NCBI GenBank assembly: GCA_034440575.1
Contig: JAOTOL010001432.1
Span: 226,501 to 290,500, forward strand
Direction: 5' to 3'
Length of the DNA: 64,000 nucleotides
Origin: Imbricaverruca yamaguchii
Lineage: Eukaryota; Arthropoda; Thecostraca; Neoverrucidae
In this document: positions 21,705 through 33,559 of the stretch, piece by piece
Layout: each line of letters starts with the position of its first letter
Position numbering within the stretch: the stretch's first letter is position 1
Translations under genes and position numbers: made by a program
The notes under the pieces: model-generated
What the model was told of the DNA's origin: nothing
What the model saw: the letters and a program-made list of their open reading frames with translations, nothing else
The model's database searches: none

Positions 21705-24155
21705 ACTGCTGGCCTGACAACACAGCTCCCGTCTGTAGCCGGGGACACTGCGGCACCGCTGGCCTGACAACACAGCTGCCGTCTGTAGCCCGGGACACTG
21801 CAGCACCGCTGGCCTGACAACACACCTGCCGTCTGTAGCCCGGGACACTGCAGCACCGCTGGCCTGACAACACACCTGCCGTCTGTAGCCCGGGACACTG
21901 CAGCACCGCTGGCCTGACAACACAGCTCCCGTCTGTAGCCGGGGACACTGCGGCACCGCTGGCCTGACAACACAGCTGCCGTCTGTAGCCGGGGACACTG
22001 CAGCACCGCTGGCCTGACAACACAGCTGCCGTCTGTAGCCGGGGACACTGCAGCACCGCTGGCCTGACAACACAGCTCCCGTCTGTAGCCCGGGACACTG
22101 CAGCACCGCTGGCTAGACAACACACCTGCCGTCTGTAGCCGGGGACACTGCGGCACCGCTGGCCTGACAACACACCTGCCGTCTGTAGCCGGGGACACTG
22201 CAGCACCGCTGGCCTGACAACACAGCTGCCGTCTGTAGCCCGGGACACTGCAGCACCGCTGGCCTGACAACACAGCTGCCGTCTGTAGCCGGGGACACTG
22301 CGGCACCGCTGGCTAGACAACACACCTGCCGTCTGTATCCGGGGACACTGCGGCACCGCTGGCCTGACAACACAGCTGCCGTCTGTAGTCGGGGACACTG
22401 CAGCACCGCTGGCTAGACAACACACCTGCCGTCTGTAGCCCGGGACACTGCAGCACCGCTGGCCTGACAACACACCTGCCGTCTGTAGCCGGGGACACTG
22501 CAGCACCGCTGGCCTGACAACACAGCTGTCGTCTGTAGCCCGGGACACTGCAGCACCGCTGGCCTGACAACACACCTGCCGTCTGTAGCCGGGGACACTG
22601 CAGCACCGCTGGCCTGACAACACACCTGCCGTCTGTAGCCGGGGACACTGCAGCACCGCTGGCCTGACAACACAGCTGTCGTCTGTAGCCCGGGACACTG
22701 CAGCACCGCTGGCCTGACAACACACCTGCCGTCTGTAGCCGGGGACACTGCAGCACCGCTGGCCTGACAACACAGCTGTCGTCTGTAGCCCGGGACACTG
22801 CAGCACCGCTGGCTAGACAACACACCTGCCGTCTGTATCCGGGGACACTGCGGCACCGCTGGCCTGACAACACAGCTGCCGTCTGTAGTCGGGGACACTG
22901 CGGCACCGCTGGCTAGACAACACACCTGCCGTCTGTTTCCGGGGACACTGCGGCACCGCTGGCCTGACAACACAGCTGCCGTCTGTAGTCGGGGACACTG
23001 CAGCACCGCTGGCTAGACAACACACCTGCCGTCTGTAGCCGGGGACACTGCAGCACCGCTGGCCTGACAACACACCTGCCGTCTGTAGCCGGGGACACTG
23101 CAGCACCGCTGGCCTGACAACACAGCTCCCGTCTGTAGCCCGGGACACTGCAGCACCGCTGGCCTGACAACACAGCTGCCGTCTGTAGCCCGGGACACTG
23201 CAGCACCGCTGGCCTGACAACACACCTGCCGTCTGTAGCCGGGGACACTGCAGCACCGCTGGCCTGACAACACAGCTGTCGTCTGTAGCCCGGGACACTG
23301 CAGCACCGCTGGCCTGACAACACACCTGCCGTCTGTAGCCGGGGACACTGCAGCACCGCTGGCCTGACAACACAGCTGTCGTCTGTAGCCCGGGACACTG
23401 CAGCACCGCTGGCTAGACAACACACCTGCCGTCTGTATCCGGGGACACTGCGGCACCGCTGGCCTGACAACACAGCTGCCGTCTGTAGTCGGGACACTGC
23501 GGCACCGCTGGCTAGACAACACACCTGCCGTCTGTTTCCGGGGAGACTGCGGCACCGCTGGCCTGACAACACAGCTGTCGTCTGTAGCCGGGGACACTGC
23601 AGCACCGCTGGCCTGACAACACAGCTGTCGTCTGTAGCCGGGGACACTGCGGCACCGCTGGCCTGACAACACAGCTGCCGTCTGTTTCCGGGGACACTGC
23701 GGCACCCTGGCCTGACAACACAGCTGCCGTCTGTTTCCGGGGACACTGCGGCACCCCTGGCCTGACAACACAGCTCCCGTCTGTAGCCGGGGACACTGCA
23801 GCACCGCTGGCTAGACAACACACCTGCCGTCTGTAGCCGGGGACACTGCGGCACCGCTGGCTAGACAACACACCTGCCGTCTGTAGCCGGGGACACTGCA
23901 GCACCGCTGGCTAGACAACACACCTGCCGTCTGTAGCCGGGGACACTGCGGCACCGCTGGCCTGACAACACAGCTCCCGTCTGTAGCCCGGGACACTGCA
24001 GCACCGCTGGCCTGACAACACACCTGCCGTCTGTAGCCGGGGACACTGCAGCACCGCTGGCCTGACAACACAGCTCCCGTCTGTAGCCGGGGACACTGCA
24101 GCACCGCTGGCTAGACAACACACCTGCCGTCTGTAGCCGGGGACACTGCGTCACC
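21705..24155. repeat. 50-bp minisatellite, about 49 copies, with higher-order pattern
   Basis: The unit is GCACCGCTGGCCTGACAACA, then CAGCTGCCGTCTGTAGCC, then GGGGACACTGCA. Variants (GGCTAGACAACACACC, TGTTTCC, TGTATCC, GCCCGGGAC) are not random. A variant pair starting near 22311 recurs near 22811 and 23411, which points to multi-unit duplication. It fills the intron between exons 24491-24569 and 21542-21657. On the gene strand each unit carries CTGTGTTGTCAG|G, which resembles the real acceptor (GTGTTTCAG|G) located about 50 bp further on. Confidence 0.95.
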
Positions 24156-24490
24156 GGTCGATGCTCGATGAAGGCGCTGGACGTGCACAGTTGGTAGTCA
24201 GCACGAGACACATGCGGGGCACGTGTGTGCCAAACTCACACAGGTGGCAGTCGGAAAGGGACATGAGCGGGGAAAATGTATGCAGAACAGTTATAACTAT
24301 GCCGAAGAACAGCAGCATATCACTACTGTTTGTAGCTAGACTCATTGTGTCGGTTTCACGGACATAAGGACCAGAGCTGCAGTTACTATATGCATGTATA
24401 TGACTGATATGCACGACGGCCTTCACTTCATGACGAAGCAAGTAAGATTCCACAGACATGCTGAGGAGAAAACGCCACGGCTCGACTTAC

Positions 24491-24569
24491 GCTTCGGCAG
24501 CGATGCGAAGATATCTGAGCCAGTGTCGGATGCATTCAGCGAGAAAATTCCCGAGCCCGATGCTGATAC
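24491..24569 (-). CDS. AUTS2-family gene, exon
   Basis: A 79-nt minus-strand exon. The acceptor is CTGCTGTTGTTCCAG at 24570 and the donor is CGAAGC|GTAAGT at 24490/24491. It starts in phase 0 and reads VSASGSGIFSLNASDTGSDI then FASLPK plus one base. The leftover C joins GC of the next exon. A Ser/Asp-rich segment after the CDxxSDD-type exon is expected by position in AUTS2. Both splice sites are strong. Confidence 0.75.
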
Positions 24570-24904
24570 CTGGAACAACAGCAGTGAGTCAGGATAACTG
24601 GCGCAGCCGTCATCCGCTAACACACAAACCTAACCTAATGGCGAGACCTTTAGTTAACCGCAAAAAGATATAAACTCATGCAGTTTTGAGGCTTACTAAG
24701 GGTAAGATGGGCATATCCTAGTTAAACTTACTAAGTCAAGACCCATACGAAAAAACAGTCATGCAATACATTGCGTTACCATGACCATCTCTTCAGCATG
24801 ACAAGTGTGAAGACTGGGGCTGAATCCACTGCAGCAATGCCATGAAATACAGAAATCTGAGTGGAGAGCCACACCTCATGACGATATAGTGCCAGGTTGA
24901 ATAA

Positions 24905-25412
24905 ATAATTTTGGAATACAGGAGTTCCACGTGCAGGAAATCGCTGATCGGCCGGGCATCAGCAGTGATGGTGAGAAGGGGTATATGTATTGCGGTATAC
25001 CATAGTTTTTAGACTCAGTAATGACTGACGAGACGTGTATAAATTTGTACGACCCTCCAACAAGAGCGGAGAGCAAGCAGTGGAAGGGGAGAAGCGAGGA
25101 CTCCCAAAAGTTACAGAAAATGTGGCGCATGAGCGGGAAGGGAGTGTGCACGGTATTCTCCAACGCAGAAGGCATCTTGTGCATTGACTTCCTACCACCG
25201 ACTCAACAAAAACGCACTCAGTCGCTGAAAATGATCTTGAGGGCCATAAACGAGAAACGGCCAACCAAGCGAGGTCATCGGTCCGGGCTTCACCATGACA
25301 ACGCCAGGCCCACATCTCCAGGGGGACGAAAGCGTTTATGAAGTCATGGGCTGGAAACCATTAAACATCCATCGTATTCACATGACTTGGCACTTGCCAA
25401 CATTACATGCTG
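24905..25412 (+). pseudogene. mariner-type transposase relic
   Basis: Near 24922-24965 a frame reads VQEIADRPGISS, which resembles the helix-turn-helix segment of mariner transposases. From 25021 the frame reads MTDETCINLYDP, then SAGKV-like GKGVCTVFSNAEGILCIDFL, then GLHHDNARPTS near 25285-25320. These correspond to the GDETW, FWDxxGIxLIDYL and HHDNARPH blocks. A shifted frame continues with YEVMGWKPLN, and another with YSHDLA, where mariner has the third catalytic Asp. Much of the linker between the HTH and the first Asp is missing, and there are at least two frameshifts, so it is inactive. It is antisense to the host gene, inside its largest intron. Confidence 0.8.
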
Positions 25413-26030
25413 CATGTTGCTACATGCTGCACCTGCCAACAAATCCTATACTCAGAACATCGGTTCGCGCGAAGCAATACACTTTATGAGCATTGTGACC
25501 TTCGCTTTATTTGCCGCCCAAGTCACTCACCTACCACCAGCACAGCCGATACCGAACTAGTGTTTAAAGTTATGGTCATAAATATCCAGCCGTCGCCAAC
25601 GACCAACAACTTGTGACTGCGTCAGTCCATTTATCATTCAGACACTGGTGCTCGACGTGCTATCAAAGCTGCTACGACACTGGAAAGCTCGCATTAAACG
25701 TAGCTGCAACGCGATACAGCCGCAATCGGCACCATCCCCATCATACCGGAACCCTTACACATTAATTACGAGGTCCGATACTGAGATGGGCATTCAAGGC
25801 ATTGATTGATTGATTGATCCAAACGACAGCATGGTCATGCGAGACCCGAAACGGACGAGGGTGAAAATACACATGGCATCTATATGGCGCGTCGAAGTCA
25901 GCCAACGTGCATGAACACATTCCCTGGTCGAGGGAAGGGGCAGATCAGGGCCAGGGCCAGGGCCGGTGGCAGTGGCAGGGACAAGGACAAGGGCCGAAAC
26001 AGCGTCCGGGACAGAAGTACTCAAACCCTA
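25413..26030. other. intron sequence with a possible diverged SINE tail
   Basis: Near 25799-25845 the minus strand shows ATGACCATGCTGTCG followed by (ATCA)n. This loosely matches the mini-SINE core ATGACCAACGCAGTCG and its tetranucleotide tail. Nothing else is recognised. Confidence 0.3.
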
Positions 26031-26039
26031 GCGTGTGTA

Positions 26040-26705
26040 CCGTCGGCGGTCGGCCAGTACAGCGCGCCACACTGTCCCGTCGGCGCCAGTCTGCCGGCCA
26101 GTACAGCGCGCCACTGTCCCGTCGGCGCCAGTCTGCCGGCCGGTGCCGCGCCATACCGTCCCGTCGGCGCCAGTCTGCCGGCCGGTACCGCGCGCCATCC
26201 CGTCCCGTCGGCGCCAGTCTGCCGGCCGGTACCGCGCGCCATACCGTCCCGTCGGCGCCAGTCTGCCGGCCGGTACCGTGCCGTACCGTTCCGCCGGCGC
26301 CAGTCTGCCGGCCGGTACCGCGCCATACCGCTCCGCCGGCGCCAGTCTGCCGGCCGGTACCGCGCCATACCGCTCCGTCGGCGCCAGTCTGCCGGCCGGT
26401 ACCGCGCCATACCGCTCCGTCGGCGCCAGCCTGCCGGCCGGTACCGCGCGCCATACCGTCCCGTCGGCGCCAGTCTGCCGGCCGGTACCGCGCCGTACCG
26501 TTCCGCCGGCGCCAGTCTGCCGGCCGGTACCGCGCCATACCGCTCCGTCGGCGCCAGTCTGCCGGCCGGTACCGCGCCATACCGTCCCGTCGGCGCCAGT
26601 CTGCCGGCCAGTAGAGCGCGCCACACTGTCCGTTCGGCGCCGGTCTGCCGGCCGGTACCGCGCCATACCGTTCCGTCGGCGCCAGTCTGCAGCCCAGTAC
26701 CGCAA
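26040..26705. repeat. about 42-bp GC-rich minisatellite
   Basis: About 16 copies of CGTCGGCGCCAGTCTGCCGG then CCGGTACCGCGCCATACCG, unit length 39-43 bp. Frames on both strands are open because of the repeat. GC-rich unique sequence continues to about 26990, but no exon with both splice sites was recognised in it. Confidence 0.9.
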
Positions 26706-27219
26706 CGGCTGCTTGGCCTCCCGGCCGTGTCGTCCGCTCTATTTGACACTGCACGGCTCAGCACCGCCCGACCACTTGAGAGCTGCCAACGACGTCGGCA
26801 CCCTCTCATTCTGCAGCACCGACTGCGGCCGCCCAGGTCCAACCAGGCCAACGGGACGGAAAATTGGCGGTAGCACGGCGGCGACGGCCACTACCAGCTC
26901 CCGGGCAGCAGACGGGAGGACAGCAGACATCGCCAGCCACCAGAAGCAGGATTGGCGGCCGGCGCTGCCGGCCATAGGCGTGCCTCGATAAGCTATGGCT
27001 ACTCCCAATGGCGTTAAGTCATACCCAAGCCGTCGTCTGGAAACTCAATTGTTCCTCTCCAGCTGTGATGGCCCAGGGACGTGACAATGCAACTTGGTGG
27101 CCTCTCCATCAGCCACGATGCATGGGGGGGGGGCTAGACTCCTCATCCTTTTCCAGTCATGCTTTCAATGCGGGGGTTTGGACTGGAATGTTCAATGCCA
27201 CCCTCTAACAGCAATGATG

Positions 27220-27420
27220 CCCGATCGAGAATGGTCAGACATCGGGCGTGGTCGGAGGACATCGGGCGTGGTGAGACATCGGGGTGGTCAGACATCGGGA
27301 ATGGTCGGACATCGGGAATGGTCGGACATCGGACATGGTCAGACATCGGGAATGGTCAGACATCGGAAATGGTCAGACATCGGGCGTGGTGAGACATCGG
27401 ACGTGGCCAGACATCGGAGT
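27220..27420. repeat. 17-bp minisatellite
   Basis: About 12 copies of GAATGGTCAGACATCGG with CGTG substitutions. Confidence 0.85.
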
Positions 27421-30400
27421 CCTTTTTCTCCATGAGCGCGGAACAATGGACTGCTTCTCCATACGTCAGATTCAGACAAAACAGGAAAGCTTAAGACCAA
27501 GGTTGGAAATACTTGGCATTTCTGGACACCCTCTCCGGAAAACAAAACTGGCAGCACAGATTGGGTCACAAAAGTGCGTCTGGTTCCGTGCTTCGGATTG
27601 CGGTGCTCCGTGCCAAATCCTGAATGTAACATGAGTGTTCTTACTCGTTCAAATGGACGTGTCGCTGAGCTTGATGTGCTCACGGCATTGTGTGGGTGCA
27701 CCACACTCTTGTGCGCTACCATGTGACCAGCCTGATGACCACATGACCTGAGTCGTGCTGTGACCGGTCAAGGCCGCTCAGCCGACCATCCCGCACAGGG
27801 TGGGAATTTTTGGCTTCTCCTGTAGTATGGAGACCTAAGAACATTTTATTCTCCAGGATTGTGACTGCAAATGCTGAACTTTTTTGTTCTCCGAATGAAA
27901 CGTGCCAATAATGGGATGACATTTTGTGTCCAGGATCTCAGTCCCGCTCCAAAAATGCAGTTGAAGTTTCCAGTCCATCATACAAATTAGAAGCCTGGAC
28001 AACAGAACAGAAGGGCATGGCATAGCAGGCCATAAGGCATGAAATGCAGATTGCAGTCAATTTCCCAGGAAGCATATCATGTTATATCAGAATACCTACA
28101 AGTTTGTGGTGGTTGTTTGGATTGCATTGTGCATGTGTCAAACCTATTGCATGTTATGCATGTGTGTACGAATCCGCAAATATGCTTTGAATATATACAT
28201 TCAACTCTGGCTATACCTATACATTTATTTTGCCTGGAAGAACTGATATTGAAGGTGCAAGGAATGACATGAAGGAAATGTTGCTGCAAAATCTCACGCA
28301 TTTGTGGTTGAGCCCTTGGTTATACCAGATAGGTACAGATCGCACAGTTACAAACTATGTCCTGGCTCAGTTTGGGCCCCAATCAATGCCGAATTCGTGA
28401 GGGGGAGGGGGTTACTCAGGTCAATCGTTGGTGTGCACGATGCCCCCAAATCCGAACGAAACAAAAGCATCAACATAGCATAAAAGCAATAGAGAACAAA
28501 ATAATGTTAATTTCTGAACTAGTTATTACCTCAGCCTATTACTCTCCAGGATATTTTCACATCGGCAGGACGGCGGCCCAGCACAAGCACTCTGTAGTCA
28601 CAGATGAATAGTCATTCGGCTTGCGCCTATCTCGTCTCATTGTGAATGACAAAGATACGAGGGATTAGGTTTTCGTATGTCTTCAGAATTCTGTCGAAAT
28701 AACACTTTAGAAGGAAAAATTGGAAAATACCACGATTCTTCTTGATAATTCCGGGAAATACTGGCGCTACACCATAAAAACTCCATTACAAAACCTCTCG
28801 CATTGCTGCCATTTATTGCCACCATAGTTGGAACTCGAAATATATACAATGACGTCAAATGCTCGCATATCGGACCAGAGGTCCGTTCTCCAGCCGCATT
28901 CCAATCGGAGACTACCGGAGAACGTAATTCTGGACATCTCAGACCATTTTCAGTAATTCTGTTAATTTCATGAAATAGAGCATTCAATTTCGAATTGAAA
29001 TGCGTAAAATAGCATCAGCTAGCGGACTTCATTGATGGCAGAAGACCTATTTTTGGGAGCCATGCAAATGCTTAAAAAATGCGAAAAAACCCTTGGGTTA
29101 CTTTGGTATGAATTCCACCTCAATTCGCAAAACTAGTTACCCATCAAGAGAAAAACAGCTGAACTTCAGATGTTTGGTACTGAACAGTTTTATCACTTCA
29201 GCAACTGCAGTAACTGTGCATGTACGGAGTTTAAACGTTCTCCGGGCTATTTATGGTCACAATTAGACGTCATTTAAAATAGTTACGAAAATATGTAATT
29301 TGATCATTTGACCACCCTTGGATACGTCGCCGTTATGCAAGGACAATATTCGTACTAGAGTAGGAGAATTAACAGATTATTGGGACGGTCTCGCCCGATT
29401 CATGCTTTGATCTAGGATAAAGACAACGTAATTTCATGATTATGAACATACGTCTTCAGTGTATTGATTCCCACATAACTGAAGAAAAAAGGTAACACCG
29501 TATTGACGTATGAAATCCCATTAAAGGCGACAGGAATTGAGGTCAAGCAGCGGTCTTGAACTTGTAAAAATACTGTAGTCATGTTTACACAGCGACCACG
29601 CTTTGACCGCGCGTATCGCCTCGCTGCTTTGTCCCCTTCCATTTGTGCGAAGATCTTTGCCTCGATTGGTTGCGCATACTCAGGTTGAGACAAAGTTTTG
29701 AGAGCTTTCCGGAGAAAAACCTTCTAAGTGCGAGTGAATTAAGTGGGCGTGATTGAAGTGACTTAGGGTCCAGTAAAGGGGTGTAAGTTTATATACTTTT
29801 TTGGGGCGAGACATCCATAACTTCATATTTTAACGTCAGGCCAAAGGTGGTGCGTGATATGGATGACCTTACAATAAATACCGACTAAATATGCTCGCCA
29901 AGTACCTAGGCACATGAAAGTTACAAAGTTATTGCTATGGTTGGGATTTGGAAGAGGCCCTCCCAAATCATTTTTTATTATGAAGGAACTTCTGGAATCT
30001 TTGTCTTTGGAGTATTTGCATCTTCATGTCATAGGATCAGGTTTCTATGGTGATGGCCTCTGGTACTAAGCCCAAATGTGGACATAGCTTTAAATCCAGA
30101 CCATGAATCATGATCATGGATGTGACCTGCAGAAATGGAGCAAGAAGGCTTCCTGCTGACTGCACTGTCGTCATATCTTTGCTTTTCATCCATCACCTTT
30201 TTTTGGGCTCTGACACCAGTAAATTTTTTTTTTGCAGGGGGGGGTCCGAGGCCAATTTTTTATTATCGGACTCCATGGGCAGGAATATCTTCTTTTTCTT
30301 GGAGGGCTCCGATACAATTTTTTTTTTATTCTCCGACTCCAAGTCAGAGAACCACTTTTCCAACGCTGATCCCGCATCATGTAAGAAGGGCCCAAGCGCG

Positions 30401-30469
30401 CACTAGTCTTTAAGGAGTTCACATCAAGAATCGCTGGCATTTCCGCTGCTGCTTGGGATTCACGGCATA
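27421..30469. other. long AT-richer intron stretch, nothing recognised
   Basis: About 3 kb without an exon, RNA gene or identifiable mobile element. At 30215-30365 there are two or three diverged units of about 60 bp (T-run followed by CGGACTCCATGGG/CCGACTCC). Confidence 0.4.
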
Positions 30470-30725
30470 CCACACAATGGCGTGAGTGCCCCGTTCGCAA
30501 CATGCCACACAATACCGTGAGTGCCCCGCTCGCAACATGCCACACAATACCATGAGCGCTTCGCTCACGGCATGCCACACAATTCCGTGAGTGCCCCGCT
30601 CGCAACATGCCACACAATCCATGAGCGCTTCGCTCGCAGCATTCCACACAATGCCTCCAGCGCTTCGCTCACGGCATGCCACACAATTCCGTGAGCGCTT
30701 TCCTCACAGTATGCCTCACAATACC
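30470..30725. repeat. 35-bp minisatellite
   Basis: About seven copies of CCGTGAGTGCCCCGCTCGCA then ACATGCCACACAATA. Alternating GTGAGTGCC and ATGAGCGCT variants are present. Confidence 0.9.
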
Positions 30726-32194
30726 GTCAGCACATCAAGCACGTCCATTTCCAGGAACAGTCCATTTGGCATGGAACACCGCAATCTGAAGACCGGAACC
30801 AGACGTATCTTTGTGCCCACATTTTCCGTTATAAAGTCCAACAATGAACAGTGGAAGTGCAATGAAAAGTGGAAGTCGTAAACAAGTTGGAAGAAACGTT
30901 GGCAAATGCCACTCACAAATTCCTATTTTCGGACATCAATGCAAAGGCTATAAAGCGTTTGTACATGCTATAAGGCTACACAGGCTATCAGCGTTGGTGT
31001 GACACCAATGCTGGACCAAACCCAGCACACCGCCTCCACTCGCCAGAGCACACACCACGGTACCCCCCTCCCGACTCGCCCACACACCCGGTACACACTC
31101 GCCTCACCGACTCAGCCAAGAGCACAACACCAAACGGTAACACTCGCCTCACCGACTCAGCGCAACGCCCGACACACTCACACACTCAGCCCCGCCCACG
31201 TACCATCTAGCGGACACACACACAAGGGCACCAGTCCATGCTTGGCATATCGCTAAGTAGATTTATATATTCCTACAGCGCTTTCCCACGCCACGTACAT
31301 ACACTTCGCACTATGATTGTATGCAGCGCATCAATCCCCTGTGGACCACAGAGCACTGCTTGTTCAACTGTAGTCGCACAAGCAGTATGATGCAATGCGA
31401 CCTACATAGGTAGCTGACCTCATTGCTCCATACGTTTCTGTCCACAAAGTGAGCTGATCCACCAGCAAAACCTGTTATGCATTCGGATTTGAATACACGT
31501 CGCACTGTGCAGATGGTGCCGGCGAGCGCAGTTGTTTATATCAGATAACGGCCACCATGGCAGAAGTGGGATTAGATGTAGTGGACGGGCCCTGCAGTGC
31601 ATAATGCGCCGACGGAGCGACTGTGCATCACGCTCCAGATGACTATCTCTCTTCACAAGTCTGTCGTACAGACAGTTCACCAGCGGACACACGTCAGAGA
31701 GTGACGGCTTTAGTATTGGACCAAGAGCCCTGCCCGCAAACATTATCCGTACGCGCCAGCATATGGGCCGCTTCACATGAAATTGAAGTAGCTGAGGCGA
31801 CCGGCTGGCAGACTGGGCTGGCTGTAAGATCAGAACACCTGTCGGGACAAGTTCGCCGACGGCGCTGGCTGTGAGATCAGAATATCCGTCAGACCACGTT
31901 GAGCTGCCACCGCCTCAGGGGCGAACATCAGCTGTCGCGACGGCAGGGGGCGCAGCTCCGCCTGATGACGAGCGGTGGCGAGCCGCCCCCACCGGCCCAC
32001 TGACAACACCCCGTCCCGGCTGGAACCAGGCCACGGACACTTTAGGGCGCATCACCTGCTTCGGATATCCGAATTCGCAGCCGATGATAGGGCCGGATTT
32101 GACTTCCAGATGGGCGGGCGGCGGCACCGGTGGCGCCGACAGCACGCGGCATGATTTACGAGATACTGGCCGATCGCGTCACCAACAGTCCTCA
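30726..32194. other. intron sequence, nothing recognised
   Basis: About 1.5 kb. A CA/CC-rich part at 31000-31220 carries short CACTCGCCTCACCGACTCAG repeats. At 32041 the string TTTAGGGCGCATCACC resembles a mini-SINE edge, but no hairpin partner follows. Confidence 0.4.
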
Positions 32195-32700
32195 GTCCCT
32201 TCCACAGCCCACAGCCGCCCCCTCCACAGCCCACAGCCGCCCCCTCCACAGCCCAACGCCGCTCCCTGCACAGCCCACAGCCGCCCCCTCCACAGCCCAC
32301 AGCCGCCCCACTACAACCCACCGCCGCCCACCCCACAGCCCACAGCCGCGCCATCCGCTGTCCCCAGCCACCGTGTCGGCCCCCTTGTCGGCCTGGGCCG
32401 CCACAGCCCACAGACCGCTGTCCTCAGCCACCGTGTCGGCCCCCTGTGTCGGCCTGGGCCGCCACAGCCCACAGACCGCTGTCCCCAGCCACCGTGTCGG
32501 CCCCCTGTGTCGGCCTGGGCCGCCACAGCCCACAGACCGCTGTCCTGAGCCACCGTGTCGGCCCCCTGTGTCGGCCTGGGCCGCCACAGCCCACAGACCG
32601 CTGTCCCCAGTCACCGTGTCGCCCAACCTCCCCCCACCGTGTCGGCCTGGGCCGCCGCAGCCCACAGACCGCTGACCCCAGTCACCGTGTCGGCCTGGGC
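32195..32700. repeat. two adjoining GC-rich minisatellites, about 19 bp and 61 bp
   Basis: 32200-32335 holds units of CAGCCCACAGCCGCCCCCTC. 32366-32700 holds about five copies of a 61-bp unit, CCACCGTGTCGGCCCCCTGT, GTCGGCCTGGGCCGCCACAG, CCCACAGACCGCTGTCCCCAG. The shared CAGCCCACAG word suggests that one grew from the other. Confidence 0.85.
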
Positions 32701-32739
32701 CTCCGCCGACCACCGCCGCGCTCGTAACACCGCCATCAT

Positions 32740-33180
32740 AACGCCATCGCAGTAAAGCCCAGATGAGACGCTTTCATGTGTAATTCACATGCAATCAGAG
32801 CAGCCATTAAGGTCGATTGGCCGTGTGGTGGGGCCCGGTGGCGGCGTGTACAACACTCGGCGGCCAGAAAGCGCCGCTGCCGCCGGCTCGTCGTGACATA
32901 GGCCCAGATGGTAACTGATTCCGACCGCCCTAATAGCACGGCCGGCAATTGATGTGCATTTAACACGGCCAGTTCATTTGGCCAACATCTCGCTGCGAGT
33001 AACAAACGCGGTTTATGTCGCCATTACGCCGCGCAAATTCCGTGCCACGATAAAATCAATGCCGTTTTATGGATCTATTCGTTTTATCGCCTGCATCAAA
33101 CCCTTTATTCCATCATAAAAAGATAAGTTGTGGGGTGATATTTGAATTTTGTGGTCGTAAAGGGCGCCGGTCGGACTTGT
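32740..33180. other. non-repetitive AT-motif-rich stretch, possible conserved regulatory sequence
   Basis: About 440 bp free of tandem repeats between two repeat-rich zones. It has several homeodomain-type words (TTTATGG, TTTATCG, CATTAA, CAATTGATG) and no coding potential. It resembles intronic enhancers of developmental genes in texture only; conservation was not tested. Confidence 0.25.
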
Positions 33181-33559
33181 GATGGTAGTCGGACAGCAGC
33201 TGAGGGCGGAGCTGCTGATGCCACACCAGCGCCGGACGGACAGCACGACTCTCACCATCTGGTTCAGGCTCGGACAACTCCGATCACGATCACGGCCACC
33301 TCGCCACATCCAGGCACAATAGCAGGATCACTCCTCCATACTGGCCCACAGATTGTCAGTCACTGCTGACTGCAGAGTAGAGCGTAGAGCCACCCCGTCC
33401 ACCACTCCCAACTGGAAACAACACATCGGATCGATAATATAATTTATGTAGCTCCGAGAGGTACCTGAGCTTTAGGGGAGTGGTGGTTCTCAGTGCTCCC
33501 GCTTTCCAAGAGAGTAAGATCAAAATAGAGAGAAGTCGACAGATACTAGAGAGAAAGGG

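Noticed and set aside
21580..24123. CRISPR-like regular spacing of 50 bp
   Set aside because: Units are near identical throughout with no unique spacers; it is a minisatellite in a eukaryotic intron.
32036..32064. Ninth mini-SINE copy (TTTAGGGCGCATCACC)
   Set aside because: No hairpin partner, no tail and no target-site duplication; the match may be chance.
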